This document shows positions 49,863 through 58,391 of a DNA stretch of 64,000 nt, piece by piece. Position 1 is the first letter of the stretch. Every line of letters begins with the position of its first letter. The stretch comes from Haloterrigena sp. H1. Lineage in GTDB: Archaea; Halobacteriota; Halobacteria; Halobacteriales; Natrialbaceae. The notes under the pieces are model-generated. The model saw only the letters and a list, made by a program, of their open reading frames with translations. It was not told the DNA's origin and ran no database searches. Where the stretch lies: NCBI RefSeq assembly GCF_005938085.1, contig NZ_SMZK01000001.1:372001-436000 (forward strand), in the 5' to 3' direction. A program made the translations under genes and the position numbers.

Positions 49863-51128
49863 ATGCCATCACTTCCGGTCGAACTCCTGCTTGGCCTCTA
49901 CCTCGGGCTCCTGACCGGTATCGTCCCTGCCTTCGTCGCTGGCTCACTGGGCTTTCTCGTCCGGTACTTCACCGGCGTCACGCTGCCCGGGTTCGGTGTC
50001 GTCGTCCTCGCGCTGTCGATCGCCAGCGTGCAGGGCGGGCTGCTCGGCCTCGTCGAACCCACGATCGCCCAATCACCGCGGCTACTGGTCGCAGTGCTAG
50101 TCGTGCTCATGCTCGCGCTCTACGCCCACAACCAGGGCGACAAACTCGGCGCCGAACTCCCCCGCCGGCTCTCGCTGACCTCCATCCGACAGCGCACCCT
50201 CTCGGCCGACGTGGTCGAACTCGTCGGCTCGGTCGGCCAGGTCACGGTCCGGCCGACCGGCGAAATCCGCGACATGGAGGGGTACCCGCCGCTGTCGCCC
50301 GACCTCCGCGGGCGACTCAAAGCCGGCTCGTGGCGGCTCCCCGCCGACCTCCCCCTCTCGGAACTCGAGGCACGGCTCGAGGAACGATTGCGAACCGAAC
50401 ACGATCTCGCGGACGTCGACGTCACACTCGACGAGCGGGCCCGCGCGACGATCGCGGCGGCACCGCCCTCCGGCAGCCTCTCGAGACGGCTCTCGACGGG
50501 CCACCGTGCCGTTTCGGTTGCGACGGTCGTCCCGACGGGCCTCGCCCGCGGCGACGAGGTAACCGCCCGAGTCGGTGACCGCTCGATCACCGGGACGGTA
50601 CTGAGCGTCCGGACCGAGATCGACGACGAGCGCGCCGCGGTCCCCGTTCCCGAGAAGTCCCCGGACGACGAACTGGCGACCGACGGGGGCGACCCGACAG
50701 CCGATGCCATCCCGACATCGAGACCGACCACGGCGACCGCCGGCGGCCCCGGCCGCGTGACCATCGCCGTCGCTCGACGGGACGTCGAGCCACTTCTCGA
50801 GGCCGAGTCGCTGGGACTCGTTGTCCGCTCGCGAGGGACGAGCCGCGAGTTCGAGGCGTTCGCCCTGCTCAAACGCGAGGGGTACGCCGTCCGTCGGCTG
50901 ACCGTCGGTACTGGCGGTACGGACGGCGAGACGGCCGACGAGCCGCCCACGTCGGCGACGGCGGTTCGGGTTCTCGCCGTACGACGACAGGGTAGCGAGA
51001 CCGGTGGCCGCCGCCACGGCTGGGTGTTCGGTCCGGGTATCGAACGCCCGCTCGAGGCCGGCGACGAGGCGTTCGTCGCGGGACCCGACGACGCGATCGA
51101 CGCCTTCGTGGAGGCGGTCGCGCGATGA
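49863..51128 (+). CDS. Membrane-anchored TrkA-C (RCK_C) domain protein, first of pair
   Basis: 421 residues from ATG 49863. Three N-terminal helices (LLLGLYLGLLTGIVPAFVAG, TLPGFGVVVLALSIASVQGG, LLVAVLVVLMLALYAHNQGD), then a cytoplasmic part with LTLSADVVELVGSVGQVTVR-type sequence, and a C-terminal RCK_C-like unit near RGTSREFEAFALLKREGYAV. Similar in layout to the gene at 51187. With the divergent channel it makes a K+ module; the biochemical role (channel regulation or transport) is unknown. The stop overlaps a 21-codon ORF by ATGA. Confidence 0.8.
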   Translation: MPSLPVELLLGLYLGLLTGIVPAFVAGSLGFLVRYFTGVTLPGFGVVVLALSIASVQGGLLGLVEPTIAQSPRLLVAVLVVLMLALYAHNQGDKLGAELPRRLSLTSIRQRTLSADVVELVGSVGQVTVRPTGEIRDMEGYPPLSPDLRGRLKAGSWRLPADLPLSELEARLEERLRTEHDLADVDVTLDERARATIAAAPPSGSLSRRLSTGHRAVSVATVVPTGLARGDEVTARVGDRSITGTVLSVRTEIDDERAAVPVPEKSPDDELATDGGDPTADAIPTSRPTTATAGGPGRVTIAVARRDVEPLLEAESLGLVVRSRGTSREFEAFALLKREGYAVRRLTVGTGGTDGETADEPPTSATAVRVLAVRRQGSETGGRRHGWVFGPGIERPLEAGDEAFVAGPDDAIDAFVEAVAR

Positions 51129-51190
51129 GTCAGCCGCTCTCCGACGACGCTGCCGAGGCCCGTGACGACTACGGGGGTGAGCGCCCGTGA
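51125..51190 (+). CDS. 21-residue coupling ORF between the two RCK_C genes
   Basis: ATG 51125 overlaps the previous stop (ATGA) and its own TGA overlaps the GTG of the next gene (GTGA). Product MSQPLSDDAAEARDDYGGER plus P. The double 4-bp overlap suggests translational coupling across the three frames; the peptide itself may have no role, or be the remnant of the N-terminus of the next gene. Confidence 0.4.
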   Translation: MSQPLSDDAAEARDDYGGERP

Positions 51191-52452
51191 TCGACCCCGT
51201 CCCCGCCCAGGCGATCCCGACGGAGACGCTGCTGACGGCGGTCCTCCGCATCGTCGGGTTCGTCCTGCTCGCGGCCGGCGCCGCGGCCGGCACGGCGGTC
51301 ACTTACCGATGGTACAGCGGGGACGGGATCCCCGACGGCGTCGCCATCCTCGTCGGCGTCACGGTCGTCGCGCTCTGGCTCAACACCCAGACGGCACTCC
51401 AGCAGGCGATCATCGGAAACACCGGACTGACCGAACCCGGCACTGCCGTCTACACCGTCACGGTGTTCGTCGCCAGCGCGATCGCCGCCGACGGTGGCCG
51501 CCGGCTGGGCGACTACCTCGCACGAGACGTCTTCATGATGGCGACGCCGCGGACGTTCACCGAGGTCAGCCAACTCGTCCGCTCGGCCGGCCGCGTCGTC
51601 ACCGTCGAACTCCCCGACGAAATCGCGGACATCGACGGCTACGACCCCGTCGACGAGTCGGTCAAAGACGACCTCGCGGGGGAAACGTTGCTCTTCCCCC
51701 GCCGGCTCACCGTCGAGGGGTTGCGCGACCGGCTGGCAGCCCGCCTCGAGCGCGACTTCGGCGTCGGTCACGTCGACGTCGACCTCACTGCGGAGGGGAC
51801 GATCGAATACCTCGCAGTCGGGAGCCGGCCGGCGGGGATCGGCCCGACGCTTGCTCCCGGGACCGTCGCCGTCGCGCTTGAGGCCGATCCCGCAGCCGAT
51901 GCCAGCCCTGGTGACGCAGTTCAGATCTGGACCCGCGACGAGGGCGGGACCGCTCGGCTGGTCGCCGGCGGCGAACTGCGAGCCGCCGTCGACGACGTCG
52001 CGACGGTCGCCGTCGACGCCGCCGACGCGCGCGACCTCGAACCCAACCGAGCGTATCGCCTCACGACACTGCCGGGTAGTCCCGGTGCCGAGCGAGAACT
52101 CGTTTCCCTGCTCCGGGCGGCCGACGAGACGGTGACGGCGATTGCCATCGCGCCGGACGACCCGCTGACCGGCCACCCAGTCGGCGCGTTGCCGCTTCTC
52201 GTGGTCGCCCTCGAGCGCGCGGGTGACGACGAAAAACACCTGCCGCTGCCGGCCGACGACGTCCAGCTCGCAGCCGGCGACGTCGCCTACGTGCTCGGCA
52301 GGCCGGCCGCGCTCCGGCGGGTGACCGACCGAACGCTAGTCGAACCGTCAGCGGGCGACACGGCCGAGCAGGGCCGAGCCACACCCCACGCTGGTGGGGC
52401 GGCCACGGGACACGAACACGATTCGAAACCCGGCCGATCGGGGGAGCGGTAG
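51187..52452 (+). CDS. Membrane-anchored TrkA-C (RCK_C) domain protein, second of pair
   Basis: 421 residues from a GTG at 51187. N-terminal helices (LLTAVLRIVGFVLLAAGAAA, VAILVGVTVVALWLNTQTAL, AVYTVTVFVASAIAADGGRR), then a cytoplasmic region with DVFMMATPRTFTEVSQLVRS and LVVALERAGDDEKHLPLPAD, with a C-terminal RCK_C-like unit (DDVQLAAGDVAYVLGRPAAL). The product is a paralogue of the preceding gene, same length and layout. Its tail (about 390-421) is Gly/His rich and probably disordered. Confidence 0.8.
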   Translation: MIDPVPAQAIPTETLLTAVLRIVGFVLLAAGAAAGTAVTYRWYSGDGIPDGVAILVGVTVVALWLNTQTALQQAIIGNTGLTEPGTAVYTVTVFVASAIAADGGRRLGDYLARDVFMMATPRTFTEVSQLVRSAGRVVTVELPDEIADIDGYDPVDESVKDDLAGETLLFPRRLTVEGLRDRLAARLERDFGVGHVDVDLTAEGTIEYLAVGSRPAGIGPTLAPGTVAVALEADPAADASPGDAVQIWTRDEGGTARLVAGGELRAAVDDVATVAVDAADARDLEPNRAYRLTTLPGSPGAERELVSLLRAADETVTAIAIAPDDPLTGHPVGALPLLVVALERAGDDEKHLPLPADDVQLAAGDVAYVLGRPAALRRVTDRTLVEPSAGDTAEQGRATPHAGGAATGHEHDSKPGRSGER

Positions 52453-52483
52453 CTACTTGCCGCCAGCAGCGATAGCGCCACGT

Positions 52484-52765
52484 ATGCCAACGGAGTGGAA
52501 ACTGTTCGCAGACCTCGCGGAACGCGCGGGGGACAAACACGTAACCGTCGACGCTGCGGCCGGTGACACCGTCGGTGATGCTTTCGAGGCACTGCTCGAG
52601 ACGAAACCGACGCTCGAGGATCGCGTGCTCGAGGACGGCGAGTTGCGATCACAGATCAACGTCCTTCGCAACGGCACGAACGTCTTAGTCGAGGAAGAGG
52701 GGCTGGACACGGAACTCGAGGGCGACGACGAACTGGCGCTGTTTCCGCCGGTCAGTGGTGGGTGA
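52484..52765 (+). CDS. samp1: Ubiquitin-like small archaeal modifier protein SAMP1 / MoaD-like
   Basis: 93 residues from ATG 52484. Beta-grasp fold with the MoaD/ThiS pattern: EWKLFADLAERAGDKHVTVD (about 4-23), VGDAFEALLETKPTLEDRVL, INVLRNGTNV and the terminal ELALFPPVSGG with the diglycine. Acts as a protein modifier (sampylation) and sulfur carrier for molybdopterin; E1-like UbaA would activate it (not in the window). The haloarchaeal SAMP1 length is about 87-93. Confidence 0.92.
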   Translation: MPTEWKLFADLAERAGDKHVTVDAAAGDTVGDAFEALLETKPTLEDRVLEDGELRSQINVLRNGTNVLVEEEGLDTELEGDDELALFPPVSGG

Positions 52766-52818
52766 CGCTCGAGTCGGATCGAGCAACCGACAGCGACGGC
52801 GGCGCGAAACCAGTCGAA

Positions 52819-52834
52819 TTTCTTAATTGTATCC
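52819..52834 (+). promoter_or_regulatory. TATA-like box of the M48 protease gene
   Basis: TTTCTTAATTGTATCC ends 18 bases before the GTG at 52852, and its AT core is at about -27, supporting a leaderless start at that GTG. Confidence 0.55.
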
Positions 52835-52851
52835 GTTCGAAACAAGTAGCC

Positions 52852-53790
52852 GTGCGACTTCGAACGACGGTCAGCCTCGCGGGTCGTGCAGTCGGTGCGG
52901 CTGTGATGGGTCTCGGAACGCTCGTCGTCGTAGGGCTTGTCACCGCGATACTGGGCGGGCTGGTGGTTGGCGGACTCGTCCTCAGCGTAGTCGACCTCGT
53001 CGTCGATCCCGGTCTAAAGGCGTTCGTCGCGATACTGCTCCTCGGGGGCGCGCTGATGCTGCGCATCTGGATCGGCGACGTGCGTGAAGCGGTCCGGCAG
53101 GGCCGTGCTCGGCTGCTCCGCGAGACGGTGCCGATCGACCTCGCACCCGTCGACACCGAGCGGGTCGCGTCGACGACCGCTCGGGTCGCGGCCCAGTTCG
53201 ATCTGCCAGTGCCACAACTTCGTCACCATCACGCGAGGACGCCGATCGCGTGCACGACGAGACGCGACGGTGAGACGGTTCTCGTCGTTTCCAGTGGCTT
53301 GCTTGAGTCACTTCCCGACGCGGAACTCGAGGCGGTGATCGCCCACGAACTCGCACACCTCGCCAACGGCGACCAGCAGTTGATGACATGGTCGCTCGTG
53401 CCACTGATCGCCGCCGAGGAGTTCCACGATGAGATGGACAAGGAGGACGGCGATCCGCGAGACATTCCCTGGGTGATGCTCGGGCGGCTGCTCCTCGGGA
53501 GTTCGACCCTCGGCGTCGGGCTGTTCTCTCGCGGTCGCGAGTTCGCTGCCGACCGAGCGGCCGTCGCCGCCACCGGTGAGCCGGGTGCACTCGCCGCAGC
53601 GCTCGAGCGCCTCGATTCGGCGACTGCGGACCGGCCGCCCGCGGACCTGCGAACACACGCCCGGTCCGTCGACGCGATGTCCGTCCTCCCGACGCTGGAC
53701 CCGGAGCGTGATGGCGGTGGTGGCCTCTTTGCGACCCATCCCGCGACGGAGCGTCGCATCGAGCGATTACGACGGCTGGCAGCGGACTAA
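52852..53790 (+). CDS. M48 family zinc metalloprotease (HtpX-like)
   Basis: 312 residues from a GTG at 52852. Two N-terminal membrane helices (AVGAAVMGLGTLVVVGLVTA, GGLVLSVVDLVV... AILLLGGALMLRIWIG), catalytic motif AVIAHELAHLANGDQQLMTW (HExxH with zinc His, about 160-179), and the downstream Glu in SRGREFAADRAAVAATG (about 225-241). Cleaves misfolded membrane proteins in quality control. The start is chosen by the TATA-like box. The stop overlaps the end of the convergent GNAT gene. Confidence 0.9.
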   Translation: MRLRTTVSLAGRAVGAAVMGLGTLVVVGLVTAILGGLVVGGLVLSVVDLVVDPGLKAFVAILLLGGALMLRIWIGDVREAVRQGRARLLRETVPIDLAPVDTERVASTTARVAAQFDLPVPQLRHHHARTPIACTTRRDGETVLVVSSGLLESLPDAELEAVIAHELAHLANGDQQLMTWSLVPLIAAEEFHDEMDKEDGDPRDIPWVMLGRLLLGSSTLGVGLFSRGREFAADRAAVAATGEPGALAAALERLDSATADRPPADLRTHARSVDAMSVLPTLDPERDGGGGLFATHPATERRIERLRRLAAD

Positions 53791-54737
53791 GCCGACGACT
53801 CCGCCGTGAGATCGATTCCGAGCACGAAGTCCGGTTCCTCGGCGATATCCGCCCCCACGAGCGGCACGTCGGTGACGTGGCGGGCGGTTTCGGGGATCAG
53901 CACGCGCGTGGCGTCGGCTCCGCAGGCGGCGCCGTCGCGGGCGATCGCCGCCAACAGCGAGCGGGCCGCGTCGACATCGTCCCACGCGGCGACGCCGTAC
54001 TCGGCCCACGTCTTCGACTCGCTCGAGTCGTCGGTCCCGACTGTGCTGTCGTACGTTCGCGACCGGTAGGCCGTCCCCGCTAGACCGGTGTCGCTCTCGA
54101 CGGCGAAGACGGCCGTCTCGTCGGCTAACCGCTCGAAATCGGCGTGCGTGAGCTCTCGCATCGCCCAGCTCTCTCCGGGCGCCAGTCCCAGGCCGTGCAG
54201 GTGATCGCGGGCCTCGCTGTGAGTCCAGTAGCGCCACGCGCTTGTGGGATCGCTCGAGACTCGGTGTGGGCCATCGGCGGTCGGATCGGGCTCCGGGTGA
54301 GCAAACCGGAACTCGGTGATCGGTGCGAACCCGCTGGCGCGTGCCGCGCCCAGCGAGGTGGCGTTCCACGAGAAGATCATGACCCGGCCGACGGTCGCAC
54401 CCTGTTCGCGGGCCCACGCGAATGTCGCTTCGTTCAGCCGGCGGCTCACGCCCTGGCGGCGGTAGTCGGCCGCGACGCGCATTCCCTGGAACCAGGCCTC
54501 GTCCGGCGAGAGCATGACGGCCTGCACGATGCCCGCGGCCTCGCCGTCGACCTCCGCGAGGAAGGTCTTCTTGCCCTGGCCGGGCCCGTCCTCGAGCCAC
54601 TCGTGGTAGACCTGTGGGATGTAGTCGCCGCCGCGATCGACCCAGATGTCACCCGTGAAGGCGGCGACGGCATCGTAATCGTCGTGGGTCGCGCGCCGGA
54701 TTTCGATCGCCGCGTCGGCGTCTGAATCTGGTGGCAT
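53787..54737 (-). CDS. GNAT family N-acetyltransferase (two-domain)
   Basis: 316 residues. N-terminal GNAT domain: EIRRATHDDYDAVAAFTGDI (about 11-30), IVQAVMLSPDEAWFQGMRVA (about 69-88) and the acetyl-CoA site ADYRRQGVSRRLNEATFAWA (about 89-108). The C-terminal half (about 170-316) is a second alpha/beta region with ESWAMRELTHADFERLADET and ATRVLIPETARHVTDVPLVG, probably a degenerate GNAT unit. Substrate unknown. Four bases overlap the M48 gene end. Confidence 0.85.
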   Translation of the reverse strand: MPPDSDADAAIEIRRATHDDYDAVAAFTGDIWVDRGGDYIPQVYHEWLEDGPGQGKKTFLAEVDGEAAGIVQAVMLSPDEAWFQGMRVAADYRRQGVSRRLNEATFAWAREQGATVGRVMIFSWNATSLGAARASGFAPITEFRFAHPEPDPTADGPHRVSSDPTSAWRYWTHSEARDHLHGLGLAPGESWAMRELTHADFERLADETAVFAVESDTGLAGTAYRSRTYDSTVGTDDSSESKTWAEYGVAAWDDVDAARSLLAAIARDGAACGADATRVLIPETARHVTDVPLVGADIAEEPDFVLGIDLTAESSA

Positions 54738-54778
54738 GACTGTCGAAACACCTCACGGGGTCGCTCGAAACCGGTCCA

Positions 54779-54958
54779 TTATCGCTCCCTGTGCCGGTCG
54801 CTATTGGTGACGTCATCGAGCCGGTCCAGTTCGCGTTCTACCTCGAGCGACCGTCGATGCTGGGGCGAAACGATCGCCTCACCGGACCCGTCGATTCGTT
54901 CTTCGGGGTTCTCGACGGCAATCCACTCACGGAGTCGCGAGAGAACGCCACGGATCAT
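54779..54958 (-). CDS. Small haloarchaeal protein (59 aa)
   Basis: Starts MIRGVLSRLREWIAVENPEE at ATG 54958 (an earlier in-frame ATG exists at 54985). One amphipathic helix, then acidic/basic sequence to DRHRER. No motif. It lies between the GNAT gene and gatD on the same strand. Codon use is compatible with a real gene, but length makes this uncertain. Confidence 0.5.
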   Translation of the reverse strand: MIRGVLSRLREWIAVENPEERIDGSGEAIVSPQHRRSLEVERELDRLDDVTNSDRHRER

Positions 54959-55041
54959 ACGCGGACACTCAGCGGCCATGCCCAAAAGTATAGCTCAGAA
55001 TAGGGTTTCCAACTGTCCGCACGGTCGGCCGGCAGCCGATC

Positions 55042-56298
55042 TTACTCCCAGGGAACCGATCGTTCCTGAAGCTCGCCCGCAAGCGACGTGCTCATTGCCT
55101 CTTCGACGTCCTCGCTGTTCGCGAGCGCCCACATCAGCTTGACCTTGGCCGTCCCCGGCAACGTATCGCCGGCTTCGATGACGCCCGCCTCGAGCAGGTC
55201 CCGACCCGTGTCGTAGACCCGGTCACAGACCCGGCCCTCGAGACACTGGCTGGTCATAACGACCGTCGTGCCGTCCGCGATCAGTTCCGCGAGCCGCGGG
55301 ATGAGATCGGTGTGGACGTGGCCGAGGCCGGTGCCCTCGACGGTCAGGCCCTCGCTGCCCTCGACGACATCGAGGAACGCGGGATCCATCCCGGGCGTGA
55401 ATTTGACGAGTTCGACGTCGTCCTCGAGGTCGGCGTCGATCGCGAGGTCGGCCTCGCCGCGTTGCTGGTAGTCGCGATGGAACGTGATCTCCTCGGTCTC
55501 GTAGTCGACTTCGCCAAGCGGCTTCGCGCCGACGGTCTCGAAGGCGTCCCGACGCGATGTATGATTCTTTCGCACGCGAGTGCCGCGGTGGAGCGCACAG
55601 CGATCGTCCGATTCGGACGCGTGCATACAGACCATGACCTCCGCGCAGTCGCTTTTGGCGGCCTCGACGGCCGAGACGGCGTTCATGACGTTGTCGGAGG
55701 ACGGTCGATCCGCCGAGCGCTGCGAGCCCGTAAAGACGATCGGGACCGGCGTCTCGAGCATAAAGGACAGCGCCGACGCGGAGTACTGCATCGTGTCGGT
55801 GCCGTGCATGACGACGACGCCGTCGGCACCGGCCTCGATCTCCTCGGCGACGACCTGTGCGAGCTCCTGCCACATCGGCGGCTCCATGTTTTCCGAGAGG
55901 ATGTTGGCGACGACGCGGCCGCGATAGTTCGCCCGGCCTGCGAGGTCGGGAACGGCGCGCAGGACGTCCTCGGCGTCGAACTGTGCGGTCACCGCGCCGG
56001 TGCGGTAGTCGACCGTCGAGGCGATCGTCCCGCCAGTCGAAATCAGCGAGATCGTCGGCAGGTCGTCGTCGAACTCGATTTCGGAACTGCTCTCCTCGTC
56101 GGGACCCGTCGAGTCCGTCCCGTCGATCTCGTAGACGTCCTCCGCGAGGACGTCGACGTCGGCACCGTCGCGATCGACGCCGACGTTGTAGCCGCCCTCG
56201 AGTTTCACCACGAGGTGTTCGTCCGTGCTCGAAGGGAGCAACACGCCTTCGTACGTGCGATCCGCGCGGTCGACGCGGACGCGGTCGCCTGGGTTCAT
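55042..56298 (-). CDS. gatD: Glu-tRNA(Gln) amidotransferase subunit D
   Basis: 418 residues from ATG 56298 (MNPGDRVRVDRADRTYEGVL). N-terminal beta domain of the archaeal-specific GatD, then an asparaginase-like domain: ISLISTGGTIASTVDYRTGA (about 83-102, Thr nucleophile), VVVMHGTDTMQYSASALSFM (about 160-179, second Thr and Asp), PIVFTGSQRSADRPSSDNVM (about 186-205, catalytic Lys-equivalent region) and LPGTAKVKLMWALANSEDVE. With GatE (not in the window) it makes Gln-tRNA(Gln). The long N-terminus and archaeal context separate it from asparaginase. Confidence 0.95.
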   Translation of the reverse strand: MNPGDRVRVDRADRTYEGVLLPSSTDEHLVVKLEGGYNVGVDRDGADVDVLAEDVYEIDGTDSTGPDEESSSEIEFDDDLPTISLISTGGTIASTVDYRTGAVTAQFDAEDVLRAVPDLAGRANYRGRVVANILSENMEPPMWQELAQVVAEEIEAGADGVVVMHGTDTMQYSASALSFMLETPVPIVFTGSQRSADRPSSDNVMNAVSAVEAAKSDCAEVMVCMHASESDDRCALHRGTRVRKNHTSRRDAFETVGAKPLGEVDYETEEITFHRDYQQRGEADLAIDADLEDDVELVKFTPGMDPAFLDVVEGSEGLTVEGTGLGHVHTDLIPRLAELIADGTTVVMTSQCLEGRVCDRVYDTGRDLLEAGVIEAGDTLPGTAKVKLMWALANSEDVEEAMSTSLAGELQERSVPWE

Positions 56299-56515
56299 AG
56301 GGAGGCGTTGCGCGGCGGCGGACTTGAAGGCACGCTTTCGATGGGCGTGAGCTGCCACCGTCAGGGTGGTTCCACACCAACTGCGAGACATTGATCGGCG
56401 TGCTGTCATGCGATCGGACGTGCAGTGCTGGCCCGTGATGGCTCTCGTTCCTCACCGAACGTCCAGTCCGCAGCGGTGTCAAACCGGCTGCCGTCGAGAA
56501 ACGTCGTCAAACGCA
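56299..56515. other. Intergenic region between gatD and mfnA
   Basis: No gene seen. It holds a possible degenerate MITE copy at about 56378-56438 (CCAACTGCGAGACATTGATC, GCGATCGGACGTGCAGTG). Confidence 0.45.
56378..56438 (+). repeat. Possible decayed copy of the 86-bp MITE
   Basis: Shares CCAACTG, GATCG, GCGATCGG and GTGCAGTG in the same order and close spacing as copies 1 and 2, but the terminal repeats are not recognisable. Weak. Confidence 0.35.
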
Positions 56516-56525
56516 ACAAATAAAC
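56516..56525 (+). promoter_or_regulatory. Putative TATA box of mfnA
   Basis: The AT-rich ACAAATAAAC lies about 24-33 bases before the ATG at 56549, fitting a leaderless transcript. Confidence 0.45.
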
Positions 56526-56548
56526 CGACGACCGTTTACATACGTGAT

Positions 56549-57634
56549 ATGCAAATCGAGCCGCAAGCGTTCGACCGGGTTCTCTCGTCGATGTGTACGG
56601 AACCCCACCCGGCGGCGCGCGACGCGGCCGAGCGGTTTCTCGCGACGAATCCCGGTGACCCAGGCACGTATCCCAACGTCTCGGCACTCGAGGACGACGC
56701 GATCAGCCTGTTAGGCGAGATCGCGGGTCTGGACGACCCGGCAGGCTACGTCACCAGCGGCGGGACGGAGGCCAACATTCAGGCCGTCCGCATCGCTCGC
56801 GAGCGGACCGACAGTCGGACGCCGAACGTCGTCATGCCCGAATCGGGCCATTTCAGCTTCCAGAAAGCCGCCGACTTACTCGGTGTCGAACTCCGGATCG
56901 TTCCGACCGACGACCAGCACCGGGCTGATCTCGAGGCCGTCCGCGCCAGCGTCGATGCCGACACGGCGCTCGTGATCGGCGTCGCGGGGACCACCGAGTA
57001 CGGCCGCGTCGACCCGATTCCAGCACTCGGCGAGATCGCCCAGTCGATTGATGCCATGCTCCACGTCGACGCCGCATGGGGCGGGTTTGTTCTTCCCTTT
57101 ACTAACTACGAGTGGCACTTCGGCCACGCCGCCGTCGACACGATGACGATCGACCCCCACAAGATGGGCCAGGCCGCGGTGCCCTCGGGCGGGTTGCTCG
57201 TGCGTTCGCCGGAACTGCTCGATGAACTCGCCGTCGACACGCCCTATCTCGAGTCGACCTCGCAGGCGACGCTGACGGGCACCCGATCGGGTGCCGGGGT
57301 CGCAAGCGCCGTCGCGGCGATCGAAGAACTCTGGCCCACCGGCTATCGCAGCCAGTACATCCGGTCACAGAACAACGCCGAGTGGCTCGCCGACGCCCTG
57401 GAGAAACGCGGCTACCGGGTCGCTGACCCCACGCTGCCGCTGGTGGCAGCCGACGTACCCCGGTCGACGTTCGACGCCTTACGAGCGAAGGGGTGGCGGA
57501 TTTCCCGGACCGCAACCGGTGAGCTACGTGTCGTCTGTATGCCCCACGTCACCCGTGAGATGCTGGCGTCGTTCGTCGGCGATCTCGATCGGCTCGAGGT
57601 GCGTGCGAGCGTGCCCGTGGCGAGCGACGATTGA
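56549..57634 (+). CDS. mfnA: L-tyrosine/L-aspartate decarboxylase (MfnA)
   Basis: 361 residues. PLP-dependent group II decarboxylase. Seen: [20 protein letters not shown] (about 41-60), [20 protein letters not shown] (about 67-86), [15 protein letters not shown] (about 169-183, PLP-binding Asp), [20 protein letters not shown] (about 196-215, Schiff-base Lys) and a C-terminal domain with [20 protein letters not shown]. In haloarchaea MfnA-type enzymes usually act as aspartate 1-decarboxylase making beta-alanine for coenzyme A; the tyramine role is methanogen-specific. Confidence 0.92.
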   Translation: MQIEPQAFDRVLSSMCTEPHPAARDAAERFLATNPGDPGTYPNVSALEDDAISLLGEIAGLDDPAGYVTSGGTEANIQAVRIARERTDSRTPNVVMPESGHFSFQKAADLLGVELRIVPTDDQHRADLEAVRASVDADTALVIGVAGTTEYGRVDPIPALGEIAQSIDAMLHVDAAWGGFVLPFTNYEWHFGHAAVDTMTIDPHKMGQAAVPSGGLLVRSPELLDELAVDTPYLESTSQATLTGTRSGAGVASAVAAIEELWPTGYRSQYIRSQNNAEWLADALEKRGYRVADPTLPLVAADVPRSTFDALRAKGWRISRTATGELRVVCMPHVTREMLASFVGDLDRLEVRASVPVASDD

Positions 57635-57663
57635 GTGACAAATACGGTCAGAACAGAGAGACT

Positions 57664-58200
57664 GTGACCGACGAAACGGTAATCGACTCGCTTCAGTTCG
57701 AAGCGGAGGAGGTGACGTATATCGAGGCTGGCACGGATTATCGGCGGGGGACTCGATTGTACGATGCTGGAGTCGTCGGACGGCTACATCTGTGCCTAAA
57801 CGGACGCGAACTGGGATACGGGAACAAACTCCCCGCAACGTTCGAGATGTCAAAGACCGCCACGGCGATGCAACAGATGGTTGACAGCACAGTCACAGAG
57901 AACCGCGTTCGGACGACTCCGTTCTACTGTTCCTGTGGGGATAGCGGCTGTACGTACATCCAGTGGGAAATCGAGCGTGTTGACTCGGAACGACTACTGA
58001 CGATGGAAACGCTCGACGGAGATCCGATAGGAGACCATCGATATCGAATCCGACTGGCGACGCTCTCCGAAGCTATTGCAGCGTTACTTGAAACCGTCAT
58101 AGCGGCGCTCAGGGCGTCAGATGCAGACGAAACGGTTGCTGGGTCACTTCGAGAACTCGAGCACCGGAAAGATCGCCTGCTTCGCTGGAGCGACGAATAA
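57664..58200 (+). CDS. Uncharacterised protein with a Cys-rich centre
   Basis: 178 residues from a GTG at 57664; a TTG at 57631 overlapping the mfnA stop is a possible alternative. A strand-rich N-terminus (LQFEAEEVTYIEAGTDYRRG) and a central FYCSCGDSGCTYIQWEIERV (about 87-106) with a C-x-C...C pattern that could bind metal, then a helical end LSEAIAALLETVIAALRASD. I do not recognise the family. Base composition is less GC-rich than neighbours, suggesting an acquired gene. Confidence 0.6.
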   Translation: MTDETVIDSLQFEAEEVTYIEAGTDYRRGTRLYDAGVVGRLHLCLNGRELGYGNKLPATFEMSKTATAMQQMVDSTVTENRVRTTPFYCSCGDSGCTYIQWEIERVDSERLLTMETLDGDPIGDHRYRIRLATLSEAIAALLETVIAALRASDADETVAGSLRELEHRKDRLLRWSDE

Positions 58201-58391
58201 GCGATCTGAAACCAGCGCTAATGCTGCTCCTTGGTTTATCTCGCTACTCGAGCCAGTAGTGTCGCTACTCGCTGCTTTTCATCGCTCGGTAGGTGGGACT
58301 GCACGTCGTGTGACGGGGTATCGAAACGGGAGCGGCCGGTCGGACGATCGAAACCGGCGGGTTTTACGCCCGGCAGCGCAACGTGACGACC

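Noticed and set aside
56378..56438. Third full copy of the 86-bp MITE
   Set aside because: Terminal repeats are not recognisable; retained only as a low-confidence decayed copy.
57631..57663. TTG start overlapping the mfnA stop for the Cys-centred protein
   Set aside because: TTG starts are rare and an in-frame GTG follows 11 codons later; kept only as an alternative.
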